From NCBI GenBank assembly GCA_964466745.1, contig CAYXOX010000091.1:1-12171 (forward strand): a DNA stretch of 12,171 nucleotides, in the 5' to 3' direction. The position numbers and the translations under genes are program-made. This DNA comes from CAYXOX01 sp964466745. Its GTDB lineage: Bacteria; Pseudomonadota; Alphaproteobacteria; Rhodobacterales; Rhodobacteraceae. Position 1 is the stretch's first letter; each line of letters starts with the position of its first letter. Below are positions 4,937 through 12,171 of the stretch, in pieces. The notes beneath the pieces were generated by a model that searched no databases, had not been told where the DNA came from, and saw only the letters and a list, made by a program, of their open reading frames with translations.

Positions 4937-7345
4937 ATGCCCTTGGACAAGGACAGCCCCGATCTCGTGAGCGTCATCTGGTTCGACGACCTGCGCCGGG
5001 AGGACGTGGCGCTCGTCGGCGGCAAGAACAGCTCGCTCGGCGAGATGGTCCAGCAGCTTGGGCAGAAGGGAATCGCCGTGCCCCCGGGCTACGCCACGAC
5101 GGCAGATGCCTTCCGCGCCTATATCGAGGCCAACGATCTGGGCGATTTCATCGCCGCGAAGGTCGGCGAGTTGAAGGATCACAAGATCACGCTCGCCGAA
5201 GCCGGGCGCAGCATCCGCGAGGCCATCGCGAAAGGCGAGTTTCCCGCCGGCATCCGCGAGGCGATCGTGGAGGCCTATCACGGCCTGGCGCGCCGCATGG
5301 GCACCGACGAGGTTGCCGTCGCCGTCCGCTCCTCCGCGACGGCCGAGGATCTGCCCGATGCGAGCTTCGCCGGCCAGCAGGAGACCTTTCTCAACGTGCG
5401 CGGCGAGGCCTCGCTGCTCGCGGCCTGCCGGAGATGCTACGCCTCGCTCTTCACCGACCGTGCGATCACCTACAGAACGCTCAAGGGATTCGATCACTCG
5501 GAAGTGGCGCTGTCCATCGGGGTGCAGCTCATGGTGCGATCCGACATCGGCGGCTCGGGCGTGATGTTTTCCATCGACACCGAATCCGGCTTCGACAAGA
5601 CGGTGCTCATCAACGCGGCCTGGGGCCTCGGCGAGAACGTCGTGCAGGGCGCGGTCGATCCCGACGAGTACATGGTCTACAAGCCCTTCCTGGAACGCGA
5701 GGATCTCTCGCCCATCGTCGAGAAGGCACGCGGGGCGAAGGAGATCAAGATGATCTACACGACCGACGCGCACGGCGCCGCCGCCACACGCAACGTGCCC
5801 ACCTCCAAGGCCGAGCGCGCCGGCTTCGTTCTGGAAGACGACGAGATCCTCGCCCTGGCACGCATGGCCGCAACGATCGAGCGCCACTACGGCCAGCCGA
5901 TGGACATGGAGTGGGCGAAGGACGGCGACACCGGCGAGCTCTTCATCGTGCAGGCCCGGCCCGAAACCGTCCAGAGCCGGGCCGAGGTCGGGGCGCTCAA
6001 GTCCTACTCGGTGAAGGATGCCGGAAAGGTCCTGATCTCGGGGCTGTCGGTGGGATCGGCGGTGGCGGCAGGCCGGGTCTGCCTGATCGAGTCGGCCGCC
6101 GACATAGACCGGTTCGTCGACGGCTCGATCCTCGTGACCTCCATCACCGATCCCGACTGGGTTCCGATCATGAAGCGGGCCGCCGCCATCGTGACCGACC
6201 ACGGCGGGCGCACCTCCCATGCCGCCATCGTCAGCCGTGAACTCGGCGTGCCGGCCATCGTCGGCACCGGCACCGCCACCCACGTGCTCCACGACGGGCA
6301 GGAGATCACCGTCAACTGCTGCGCGGGCGACGAAGGCACGATCCACGCGGGCATCGCCGAATACGAGGTGGAGGAACTGCGCCTCGACGATGTGCCCGAG
6401 ACGAAGACGCGCATCATGCTCAACCTCGCGAACCCCACCGCCGCCTTCCGCTGGTGGCGGCTGCCGGCCGAGGGCGTCGGGCTCGCGCGGATGGAGTTCG
6501 TCGTCAACGAGGCGGTCAAGGTGCACCCCATGGCATTGGTGAACTACGACAGCCTGCCCGACGACGGGGTGAAGGAGCAGATCGCCGAGATCACCCGCGG
6601 CTACGACGACAAGCCGGAATATTTCGTGGACAAGCTCGCGCGCGGGCTGTCGCGCATCGCGGCGGTTGCCTACCCGAAGCCGGTGATCGTGCGTATGAGC
6701 GACTTCAAGACCAACGAATACGCCGAACTCCTCGGCGGGCACGCCTACGAGCCCGAGGAAGAGAACCCGATGATCGGGTTCCGCGGTGCCTCGCGCTATT
6801 ACAACCCGCGCTACGCGCCGGGATTCAAGCTGGAGTGCCGGGCGATCCGCAAGCTGCGCGAAGAGATGGGGTTCGACAACGTCATCGTGATGATCCCGTT
6901 CTGCCGCACACCCGCCGAGGCCGACAAGGTGCTCGCCGTGATGGCCGAGGCAGGGCTGGAGCGGGGCCGGAACGGGCTTGAGGTCTACGTGATGGGCGAG
7001 GTGCCCTCCAACGTGATCCTGGCCGAGGAATTCGCCAAGCGTTTCGACGGGTTCTCCATCGGCTCGAACGACCTGACGCAGCTCACCCTCGGGATCGACC
7101 GCGACAGCGACGAGCTGGCGGGCCTGTTCCGCGAAGACGATGCGGCCGTTGTCTGGATGATCCGCTCGCTGATCGAAGGCGCCCACGGTGCGGGCTGCAA
7201 GGTGGGCCTGTGCGGGCAGGCGCCCTCGAACGACCCGGCCTTCGCGCGGATTCTCGTGGATGCCGGAATCGACACGATCTCCGTCACGCCAGACAGTTTC
7301 GTGGCCGTCAAGCGCCACGTGGCCGAGGCCGAGGCGGATCGCTGA
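4937..7345 (+). CDS. ppsA: Phosphoenolpyruvate synthase
   Basis: 802 residues (E. coli PpsA has 792). It converts pyruvate, ATP and water to phosphoenolpyruvate, AMP and phosphate, the entry to gluconeogenesis from pyruvate. The N-terminal ATP-binding domain carries VGGKNSSLGEM (27-37), RSSATAEDLP (131-140) and FAGQQETFLNV (144-154) and ends near QARPET (339-344). The swivelling phosphohistidine domain holds H428 in GGRTSHAAIVSRELG, the phosphate carrier. The C-terminal PEP-binding barrel has GSNDLTQLTLGIDRD and catalytic C759 in GLCGQAP. These match PpsA better than pyruvate phosphate dikinase, which is longer and has a different architecture. The gene is divergent from the cyclase gene and 235 bp upstream of pfkB on the same strand. 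An FNR-type box in front suggests redox control. The family member is intact and all key residues are present. Confidence 0.97.
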   Translation: MPLDKDSPDLVSVIWFDDLRREDVALVGGKNSSLGEMVQQLGQKGIAVPPGYATTADAFRAYIEANDLGDFIAAKVGELKDHKITLAEAGRSIREAIAKGEFPAGIREAIVEAYHGLARRMGTDEVAVAVRSSATAEDLPDASFAGQQETFLNVRGEASLLAACRRCYASLFTDRAITYRTLKGFDHSEVALSIGVQLMVRSDIGGSGVMFSIDTESGFDKTVLINAAWGLGENVVQGAVDPDEYMVYKPFLEREDLSPIVEKARGAKEIKMIYTTDAHGAAATRNVPTSKAERAGFVLEDDEILALARMAATIERHYGQPMDMEWAKDGDTGELFIVQARPETVQSRAEVGALKSYSVKDAGKVLISGLSVGSAVAAGRVCLIESAADIDRFVDGSILVTSITDPDWVPIMKRAAAIVTDHGGRTSHAAIVSRELGVPAIVGTGTATHVLHDGQEITVNCCAGDEGTIHAGIAEYEVEELRLDDVPETKTRIMLNLANPTAAFRWWRLPAEGVGLARMEFVVNEAVKVHPMALVNYDSLPDDGVKEQIAEITRGYDDKPEYFVDKLARGLSRIAAVAYPKPVIVRMSDFKTNEYAELLGGHAYEPEEENPMIGFRGASRYYNPRYAPGFKLECRAIRKLREEMGFDNVIVMIPFCRTPAEADKVLAVMAEAGLERGRNGLEVYVMGEVPSNVILAEEFAKRFDGFSIGSNDLTQLTLGIDRDSDELAGLFREDDAAVVWMIRSLIEGAHGAGCKVGLCGQAPSNDPAFARILVDAGIDTISVTPDSFVAVKRHVAEAEADR

Positions 7346-7433
7346 ACGGGCCCCGGGGCGGCCCTGCATCCGCCCTTGCCCCTCCCCCGAAATGGACCGG
7401 CCGCCACCCCGGGGCGCGCGTCTGGCCGGGTGC

Positions 7434-7447
7434 TTGCGTTAGCGCAA
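7434..7447. promoter_or_regulatory. NnrR-type (CRP/FNR family) box upstream of pfkB
   Basis: TTGCG-TTAG-CGCAA is a perfect match to TTGCG-N4-CGCAA, the consensus I know for NnrR in Rhodobacter, the nitric-oxide-responsive member of the CRP/FNR family. It lies 133 nt before the pfkB ATG. A -10-like TAGGAT at 7456-7461 would place the box over the -35 region (TTGCGT, 16-nt spacer), which suits repression better than class II activation; the true promoter is not established. The overlapping GTTAGC-GCAAAC (7438-7449) could also be read as an imperfect LacI-family operator. Confidence 0.55.
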
Positions 7448-7462
7448 ACAGAAGCTAGGATC

Positions 7463-7499
7463 GAAAGCGCTGCGCAAGAAAACCGCGCGCGGCGCTTTC
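7463..7499 (+). other. Inverted repeat in the pfkB leader
   Basis: GAAAGCGC (7463-7470) and GCGCTTTC (7492-7499) form an 8-bp stem with a 21-nt loop in the region before pfkB. No T-tract follows, so it is not an evident terminator of ppsA. It could stabilise the leader RNA or be chance in GC-rich DNA. Confidence 0.3.
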
Positions 7500-7580
7500 T
7501 GTCGGCCGCCGCGCCGGAATCGACAGGCCGGGGGCGACAGCCTGCACCGAAAAAGAGGGCCGTACGGCCGGGAAGGAACA

Positions 7581-8531
7581 ATGGCGGAGATCCTCACGGT
7601 CACGCTCAACCCCACGCTGGACATCTCGACCGAGGTCGCCAGCATCCGGCCCGGGCCGAAGCTGCGCTGCGCGCAGCCGCGCTACCACGCCGGTGGCGGT
7701 GGGGTGAACGTGGCGCGTGCCATCGCCAAGCTCGGCGGCGAGGCAACCGCACTGCTGGTGGTGGGCGGTCACACCGGGCAGGAATGCCTGGACCTGTTGC
7801 GCGCCGATGGCGTGCCGACCCTCGGGATCGACGGCCCGGCGCCCACGCGCCACGGCTTCGCGGTTATCGAGCTAGAAAGCGGCAGCCAGTTCCGCTTCGG
7901 CATGCCGGGGCCCGAGTGGTCCGCCGGGGATTGCCGGCGCTTTCTCGACAGCTTCGCGGCCGCGCTGCGGCCGGGAATGTTCGTTGTGGTCTCCGGAAGC
8001 CTGCCGCCGGGCGTGGAGCCCGGGCTGCTCGACCAGATGAACCGTCGCGCGGTGGCGGAAGGGGCGCGCTTCGTGCTCGACACTTCCGGACCGGCGCTGG
8101 AGGCCGCCGCGCGTTTCGGCGGCCCGCCCGTGGAAATCCTGCGCATGGACGGCGAAGAGGCCGAGCACCTCGCGGGGCGCGCCTTTTCGACCCCGCAGGC
8201 ACTGGCCGACTATGGCGCCGCGCTCGTCGCCGGCGGCGTGGCCCGCCACATCGTGAGCTCGCTAGCCCAGCGGCATGGCACCGTGGGCGTCTCGGCCGAG
8301 GACCGCTTCTTCGTGGAACCCCCCGTGATCCGCGCCGTGAGCGCGATCGGCGCCGGCGACAGCCTCGTGGGCGCGATGGTGATGACCATGGCACGCGGGG
8401 AGACGTTCCGTGCTGCGGCCCACCTGGGCGCTGCCGCCGCCGGGGCGGCGGTGATGACGCCAGGCACCGCACTCTGCGACCCCGAAACGACCCGCAACCT
8501 GCACGCGCGCACCAGCGTCGCCGCCCTTTGA
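7581..8531 (+). CDS. pfkB: PfkB-family 6-phosphofructokinase (phosphofructokinase II type)
   Basis: 316 residues, close to the length of E. coli PfkB (309) and alignable along its length. It would phosphorylate fructose 6-phosphate with ATP to fructose 1,6-bisphosphate in the cytoplasm. Residues that bind the sugar phosphate in PfkB fall at the same numbers: D14, K27 (PGPKLRC), N43 in GGGGVNVARAIAKLGG, R90 and R105. The catalytic base is D260 in GAGDSLVGAM (257-266). Two nucleotide-side motifs are unusual: the usual KPNxxE is RMDGEE (188-193), and the SLGxxG loop reads SLAQRHG (227-233) with one extra residue. FruK (fructose-1-phosphate) and LacC (tagatose-6-phosphate) kinases are alternatives, but the PfkB-specific matches favour PfkB. 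The start is supported by GGAAGGA at 7571-7577. It follows ppsA on the same strand; a palindrome GGCCGTACGGCC sits at 7558-7569. Confidence 0.85.
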   Translation: MAEILTVTLNPTLDISTEVASIRPGPKLRCAQPRYHAGGGGVNVARAIAKLGGEATALLVVGGHTGQECLDLLRADGVPTLGIDGPAPTRHGFAVIELESGSQFRFGMPGPEWSAGDCRRFLDSFAAALRPGMFVVVSGSLPPGVEPGLLDQMNRRAVAEGARFVLDTSGPALEAAARFGGPPVEILRMDGEEAEHLAGRAFSTPQALADYGAALVAGGVARHIVSSLAQRHGTVGVSAEDRFFVEPPVIRAVSAIGAGDSLVGAMVMTMARGETFRAAAHLGAAAAGAAVMTPGTALCDPETTRNLHARTSVAAL

Positions 8532-8924
8532 AGGCCGCCACGGAGGCGCGAGGCCGAAGGACGCCTGGGCCCGGCAGGGACGGGAGGCCGGCCCGTGGCT
8601 CGCACCCGTGGATCATGGCAGGCACAGGGGACAAGCCGACGCCGCCGGATGGACCCTGCCGGGGCTCTGCCCCGGACCCCGGAGTGTTTTGGCCAAGATG
8701 AAGAAGGGTTCGGGCCCCGCGCGGGGGGCGGCAGGGCAGGGTTCGCGGCGGCCCGCGGGCGTGTGGCGCGCCCTGCGCGAGGTTCGGATGCCGCCGTGCT
8801 GAGCCGCATGGCCGGCGCGCTCCGGGCGGCTCCGGGCGACGCTGGAACTCTCCGGCGCGGGCGGGCAGCGCATGGCGCCGCCGGGCAGCCGCGGGCTGGA
8901 GCCTGCGGGCCGCCGGTGGCGGCT
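8532..8924. other. Gene-free stretch between pfkB and the DUF2842-like gene
   Basis: 393 bp of very GC-rich DNA. No reading frame here has a ribosome binding site or recognisable protein. It contains the repeat with hairpin at 8655-8708 and a 12-bp palindrome CCCCGCGCGGGG at 8715-8726. The genes on both sides end towards it, so it is a convergent 3' region. Confidence 0.6.
8655..8708. repeat. Rhodobacteraceae-like intergenic repeat with terminator-like hairpin
   Basis: The hairpin CCGGGGC-TCT-GCCCCGG (8659-8675) is followed by ACCCCGGAGTG, TTTT (8687-8690) and GGCCAAGATGAAGAAGG. This arrangement resembles a dispersed element I recall from many intergenic regions of Rhodobacter and Paracoccus relatives. 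On the plus strand the hairpin plus T-rich stretch could terminate pfkB transcription, although it is about 130 nt past the stop codon and the T-tract is separated from the stem. Recognition is from memory; only one copy occurs in this window. Confidence 0.6.
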
Positions 8925-9170
8925 TCAGCGTGGCGGCGGTCCGTCCGCCGGGGGCAGGGAGTCCGGATCCGCCTGCCCCACGCCGCGGAACACGGCGCGG
9001 AAGGGAAGCGCCCACAGGATGCCCAGCACGACGTAGACGGCGAACTCCACCCAGAGCGGCGGGCGATCGAGAACCGACATCACCGTCACCGCCGCGACGA
9101 TGTAGAGCGGAAGGCCGAGAAGGAGGATCACGAGCGACCAGCGTCGCCGGGCCTTGTAGGAAAGCGCCAT
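8925..9170 (-). CDS. Small DUF2842-like inner-membrane protein
   Basis: 81 residues. A basic N-terminus (MALSYKARRR) precedes two hydrophobic helices (about 12-32 and 39-60) with a short DRPPLW turn between them, then a proline- and acid-rich C-terminal tail. It resembles the DUF2842 family of alphaproteobacteria, whose function is unknown. The basic start suggests both ends face the cytoplasm. The ATG at 9170 gives a normal family length; a weak AAGGG lies about 10 nt upstream. It follows purA on the same strand with a gap of 104 nt and may be cotranscribed with it. Confidence 0.8.
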   Translation of the reverse strand: MALSYKARRRWSLVILLLGLPLYIVAAVTVMSVLDRPPLWVEFAVYVVLGILWALPFRAVFRGVGQADPDSLPPADGPPPR

Positions 9171-9274
9171 GGAGCTTGCCCTTTCGTTGCCTGTCTCGTT
9201 GCCGGCCCCGGTTGCCTCTTTCCGGGACCCGCTTGCCGGGGCGCCGTGCGCCGTGCTCTCCGCGCCCGCGGTGC

Positions 9275-10567
9275 TCAGTCCGCGAACGGGTCGGTCACGA
9301 GGATCGTGTCGTCGCGTTCCGGCGAGGTGGAGACTAGGGCCACCGGGCAGCGGATCAACTCCTCGACCCGGCGGATGTACTTGATCGCCTCGGCCGGGAG
9401 GTCGGCCCAGCTCCGCGCGCCGGCGGTGCTTTCGGTCCAGCCCGGCACGGATTCGTAGACGGGCTCGACCCGGGCCTGTTCCTCCGAGGCGGTCGGCAGG
9501 TAGTCGAGCTCGCGCCCGTCGAGGCGGTAGCCGGTACAGATGCGCAACTCCTCGAACCCGTCGAGCACGTCGAGCTTGGTGAGCGCGATCCCCGACACCC
9601 CGGAGGTGGCGCAGGTCTGGCGCACCAGCACCGCATCGAACCATCCGCAGCGTCGCTTGCGCCCGGTGGTGGTGCCGAACTCGTGGCCCCGCTCGCCCAG
9701 TCGCTGGCCGTGCGCGTCGAAGAGCTCGGTGGGAAAGGGGCCTTCGCCCACGCGCGTGGTGTATGCCTTGACGATGCCGAGAACGAAATCGAGCGCGCCG
9801 GGGCCGACGCCCGAGCCCGTCGCGGCCTGTCCGGCGATCACGTTGGAGGAGGTCACGAAGGGATAGGTGCCGAAATCGATGTCGAGCAGCGCGCCCTGCG
9901 CGCCCTCGAAGAGCATCCGGCGGCCGGCGCGGCGCGCCTCGTTGAGCACCTTCCAGACCGGCCCGGCGAAGGGCAGCACCTGCGGCGCGATCTCCTCGAG
10001 CGCGGCGAGCAGTGCGGCCCGGTCCACAGGATCGAGCCCGAGGCCGCGCCTGAGCGCATCGTGGTGCACCAGCGCGCGGTCGACCCGCCGCTCGAGCGTT
10101 GCCCGGTCCGCGAGATCGGCGACCCGCACCGCGCGCCGCCCCACCTTGTCCTCGTAGGCCGGGCCGATCCCGCGGCCGGTGGTGCCGATACGGGCAACGG
10201 CATTCTGCGCCTCGCGGGCCCGATCGAGCTCGCCGTGAAGCGGAAGGATGAGCGGCGCGTTCTCGGCGATCATCAGGCTCTCCGGGCTGATCTCCACGCC
10301 CTGCGCACGGATGCCCTCGATCTCGCGCATCAGGTGCCAGGGATCGAGGACCACGCCGTTTCCGATCACGGAGAGCTTCCCGCCGCGGACGACGCCGGAG
10401 GGCAGCGCGTGGAGCTTGTAGACCTCGCCCTCGACCACCAGCGTGTGACCGGCGTTGTGCCCCCCCTGGAACCGCACGATCACGTCGGCCCGCTCGGAGA
10501 GCCAGTCCACGACCTTGCCCTTACCCTCGTCGCCCCACTGGGCGCCCACGACAACCACGTTGGCCAC
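9275..10567 (-). CDS. purA: Adenylosuccinate synthetase
   Basis: 430 residues with GTG as start (E. coli PurA has 432). It joins IMP and aspartate using GTP to form adenylosuccinate, the first committed step to AMP. GAQWGDEGKGK (8-18) contains catalytic D13, and GGHNAGH (35-41) ends in catalytic H41, the same numbers as in E. coli. GTTGRGIGPAYEDK (128-141), TTTGRKRRCGWFD (299-311) and the guanine-binding TKLD (330-333) are all present. GTG at 10567 was chosen because GGGGAG (10576-10581) lies 8 nt upstream and the protein then begins with the family's usual ANVVVVGAQWGDEG; a longer in-frame version to 10696 would add 43 unrelated residues. It is divergent from the DUF6524-like gene. Confidence 0.97.
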   Translation of the reverse strand: MANVVVVGAQWGDEGKGKVVDWLSERADVIVRFQGGHNAGHTLVVEGEVYKLHALPSGVVRGGKLSVIGNGVVLDPWHLMREIEGIRAQGVEISPESLMIAENAPLILPLHGELDRAREAQNAVARIGTTGRGIGPAYEDKVGRRAVRVADLADRATLERRVDRALVHHDALRRGLGLDPVDRAALLAALEEIAPQVLPFAGPVWKVLNEARRAGRRMLFEGAQGALLDIDFGTYPFVTSSNVIAGQAATGSGVGPGALDFVLGIVKAYTTRVGEGPFPTELFDAHGQRLGERGHEFGTTTGRKRRCGWFDAVLVRQTCATSGVSGIALTKLDVLDGFEELRICTGYRLDGRELDYLPTASEEQARVEPVYESVPGWTESTAGARSWADLPAEAIKYIRRVEELIRCPVALVSTSPERDDTILVTDPFAD

Positions 10568-10575
10568 GATGCCCG

Positions 10576-10581
10576 CTCCCC
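10576..10581 (-). promoter_or_regulatory. Ribosome binding site deciding the GTG start of purA
   Basis: GGGGAG on the minus strand, 8 nt before GTG 10567. No comparable site precedes other possible starts. Confidence 0.65.
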
Positions 10582-10596
10582 GCTTGATGCCGCGCC

Positions 10597-10625
10597 GGTA
10601 TACCGCCCGCGGCGGCGCGCCGAAA
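10597..10625 (-). promoter_or_regulatory. Possible purA promoter
   Basis: On the minus strand TTTCGG (10620-10625) and TATACC (10597-10602) are separated by 17 nt. The -10 keeps TATA, but the -35 is weak. It would give a leader of roughly 20-25 nt. Sequence match only. Confidence 0.3.
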
Positions 10626-10728
10626 CCGCAATCTGGCGGCGGAACGGCAGGCTTCGGCGCTGACGAGGCTGGACAGCCGCCGCCGGTTCGCGCCAACTGG
10701 CACGCGAATTTCCTACGGACCTGCCGAC

Positions 10729-11127
10729 ATGCCGATCATCCTGCGCTGGCTCTTCGCCTTCATCCTGCTCTCCGCGACCTTCAATTCCAGCGAATGGAAC
10801 TTCATCCGCTGGGCACGGACGAACTACGCCGAGCAACTGCCGCTGACGGTATTCCTGGGGCTGTTGCTGACCATCGGCTACATCATCTACCTGCGCGCCA
10901 CGATCCGCTCGATCGGCGCATTCGGCATGATCCTTGTCTTTTCGGTGGTCGGCGCGCTCATCTGGGTGCTGCACGACTACGGGTTCCTGACCCTCGACAA
11001 CACCACCCTCAACGTGTGGCTCGCGATCTTCGCGCTCTCGGTGGTGCTCGGCATCGGGCTGTCATGGTCCATCGTGCGGCGCAGGCTCTCGGGCCAGCAG
11101 GACATGGACGACGTGGACGAACGCTGA
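10729..11127 (+). CDS. DUF6524-like four-helix inner-membrane protein
   Basis: 132 residues with four predicted membrane helices (about 4-20, 38-55, 63-84, 94-116). The N-terminal part has FNSSEWNFIRWARTNY between helices 1 and 2, and the tail is charged (RRRLSGQQDMDDVDER). I place it in the DUF6524 family of Rhodobacterales from the overall pattern; no function is known to me. The ATG at 10729 gives the first helix directly; a weak ACGGA lies about 9 nt upstream. It is divergent from purA with 161 bp between them, and 234 bp before pepN on the same strand. Confidence 0.75.
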   Translation: MPIILRWLFAFILLSATFNSSEWNFIRWARTNYAEQLPLTVFLGLLLTIGYIIYLRATIRSIGAFGMILVFSVVGALIWVLHDYGFLTLDNTTLNVWLAIFALSVVLGIGLSWSIVRRRLSGQQDMDDVDER

Positions 11128-11361
11128 GGCGGGGGGCGAAGGACGAACGCGCACGGCTCGAGGTGGGCGGGGGTCTCGGGCGGCCCGGTGCCCGGAAACC
11201 GCGCCGGGCGCGTTGCGCGTTCGAGCGCGCACCGAAATGGCGCGCACCGGCGGCAGCGGAAAAGGCCGCGCATTCGCCTGCGATCCGGCGTTCCGGTGCC
11301 GGGCCCTACACATCCGCCCGGCGCCACGCTAGACCGCTTCGGTCATCAAGGGAGACACCCG

Positions 11362-12171
11362 ATGCGCGACCCCGCCCCCCAGCCGATCCTGCTCGCCGAC
11401 TACCGCCCGCCCGCGTATCTCGTGGAGGAGGTGCACCTCACCTTCAGGCTCGACCCGGGCGACACAAGGGTGCTCTCGCGCATCCGCTTTCGGCCGAACC
11501 CGGAGGCGCCCGGCCCCTTCCGGCTCGACGGCGAGGCCATGGAGCTGATCGGGGCCAGGATCGACGGCGCGCCCGCCTCCCCGGAGATCACGGCCGAGGG
11601 CCTGACCTGCGCGGTGCCCGGCGGCCCGTTCACCTGGGAGGCGGAGGTGCGGATTTCGCCCGAGGCGAACACGGCACTCGAGGGGCTCTACATCTCCCGC
11701 GGGATGTACTGCACGCAGTGCGAGGCCGAGGGCTTCCGCCGGATCACCTACTACCCCGACCGTCCCGATGTGCTCGCCCCCTTCACCGTGCGCATCGAGA
11801 GCCCCCTGCCGGTGCTTCTCTCCAACGGCAATCCGCACGCGGAGGGCCCGGGCTGGGCCGAGTGGCACGACCCATGGCCGAAACCCGCCTACCTCTTCGC
11901 GCTGGTGGCCGGCGATCTCGTCGCCCATCGCGACAGCTTCACGACCGTCTCGGGCCGCGAGGTGGCGCTCGCGATCTGGGTGCGGCGCGGCGACGAGGGC
12001 AAATGCGCCTGGGCGATGGAGGCGCTGAAGAAATCCATGGCCTGGGACGAGGAGGTCTACGGGCGCGAATACGATCTCGACGTCTTCAACATCGTCGCGG
12101 TGGACGATTTCAACATGGGGGCGATGGAGAACAAGGGCCTCAACATCTTCAACTCCGCCGTCGTCCTGGCC
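11362..12171 (+). CDS. pepN: Aminopeptidase N (partial, N-terminal 270 residues)
   Basis: The frame is open to the right edge. It encodes the N-terminal beta domain and the start of the catalytic domain of an M1 zinc aminopeptidase of the E. coli PepN type, which removes N-terminal residues from peptides in the cytoplasm. Matches include YCTQCEAEGFRRITY (about residues 114-128), DRPDV, LLSNGN, PKPAYLFALVAGD and the substrate-anchoring GAMEN motif at 253-257 within GAMENKGLNIFN. The zinc site HEXXH lies beyond the window. The ATG at 11362 is preceded by AAGGGAGA (11349-11356), a good ribosome binding site. No signal peptide is seen, as expected for PepN. Confidence 0.96.
   Translation, partial: MRDPAPQPILLADYRPPAYLVEEVHLTFRLDPGDTRVLSRIRFRPNPEAPGPFRLDGEAMELIGARIDGAPASPEITAEGLTCAVPGGPFTWEAEVRISPEANTALEGLYISRGMYCTQCEAEGFRRITYYPDRPDVLAPFTVRIESPLPVLLSNGNPHAEGPGWAEWHDPWPKPAYLFALVAGDLVAHRDSFTTVSGREVALAIWVRRGDEGKCAWAMEALKKSMAWDEEVYGREYDLDVFNIVAVDDFNMGAMENKGLNIFNSAVVLA

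Noticed and set aside
4919..7369. 816-codon minus-strand frame opposite ppsA
   Set aside because: His/Asp/Gly-rich antisense shadow of ppsA; the plus-strand protein matches PpsA from end to end.
8595..9458. Plus-strand frame spanning the gap after pfkB and the DUF2842-like gene
   Set aside because: Composition is typical of a shadow frame (Arg/Gly/Ala), it overlaps two better-supported minus-strand genes, and no ribosome binding site was found.
10568..10696. 43-residue N-terminal extension of purA
   Set aside because: PurA length and conserved start favour GTG 10567 with GGGGAG upstream; the extension has no family similarity and covers the likely promoter.
11214..11231. Hairpin TGCGCG-TTCGAG-CGCGCA between the DUF6524-like gene and pepN
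   Set aside because: No T-tract on either strand and the arms are short alternating GC, so chance symmetry in GC-rich DNA is likely.

Overview
The window reads as chromosomal DNA of a GC-rich alphaproteobacterium, most likely a member of the Rhodobacteraceae. The basis is the family character of the proteins, the small membrane genes (DUF2842-like and DUF6524-like) on either side of purA, and an intergenic repeat at about 8655-8708 of a kind I remember from Rhodobacter/Paracoccus-type genomes. No database could be consulted, so the taxonomic call is inference. No rRNA, tRNA, CRISPR array, transposase or phage gene was seen.

Region 1 (1-4620, minus strand) is the least ordinary part. Read in the direction of transcription it holds a membrane-bound CHASE2-domain class III adenylate cyclase (4620-2428), an AT-rich intergenic island with several symmetric or repeated sites (2261-2427), a secreted FecR-domain protein with a long low-complexity tail (2260-926), a rho-independent terminator (873-897), and a second, paralogous secreted FecR-domain protein that runs off the left edge (762-1). 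The two FecR proteins share a four-cysteine extension after the FecR domain. No ECF sigma factor or TonB receptor is visible, so this is not a classical FecIR system. A working hypothesis is a periplasmic FecR / CHASE2 / cAMP signalling module.

Region 2 (4621-8924, plus strand) is a central-carbon pair: phosphoenolpyruvate synthase ppsA (gluconeogenic) followed by a PfkB-type 6-phosphofructokinase (glycolytic). Each gene has a CRP/FNR-geometry palindrome upstream. The one before ppsA, TTGAC-N4-ATCAA, fits an FNR/FnrL box. The one before pfkB, TTGCG-N4-CGCAA, fits the NnrR-type (nitric-oxide response) consensus. Together they suggest that oxygen or nitric-oxide status controls carbon flux here. 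A gene-free stretch with the Rhodobacteraceae-like repeat follows pfkB.

Region 3 (8925-12171) is housekeeping: a DUF2842-like membrane protein and purA (adenylosuccinate synthetase, GTG start) on the minus strand, then, divergently, a DUF6524-like four-helix membrane protein and the N-terminal 270 residues of aminopeptidase N (pepN), cut by the right edge.
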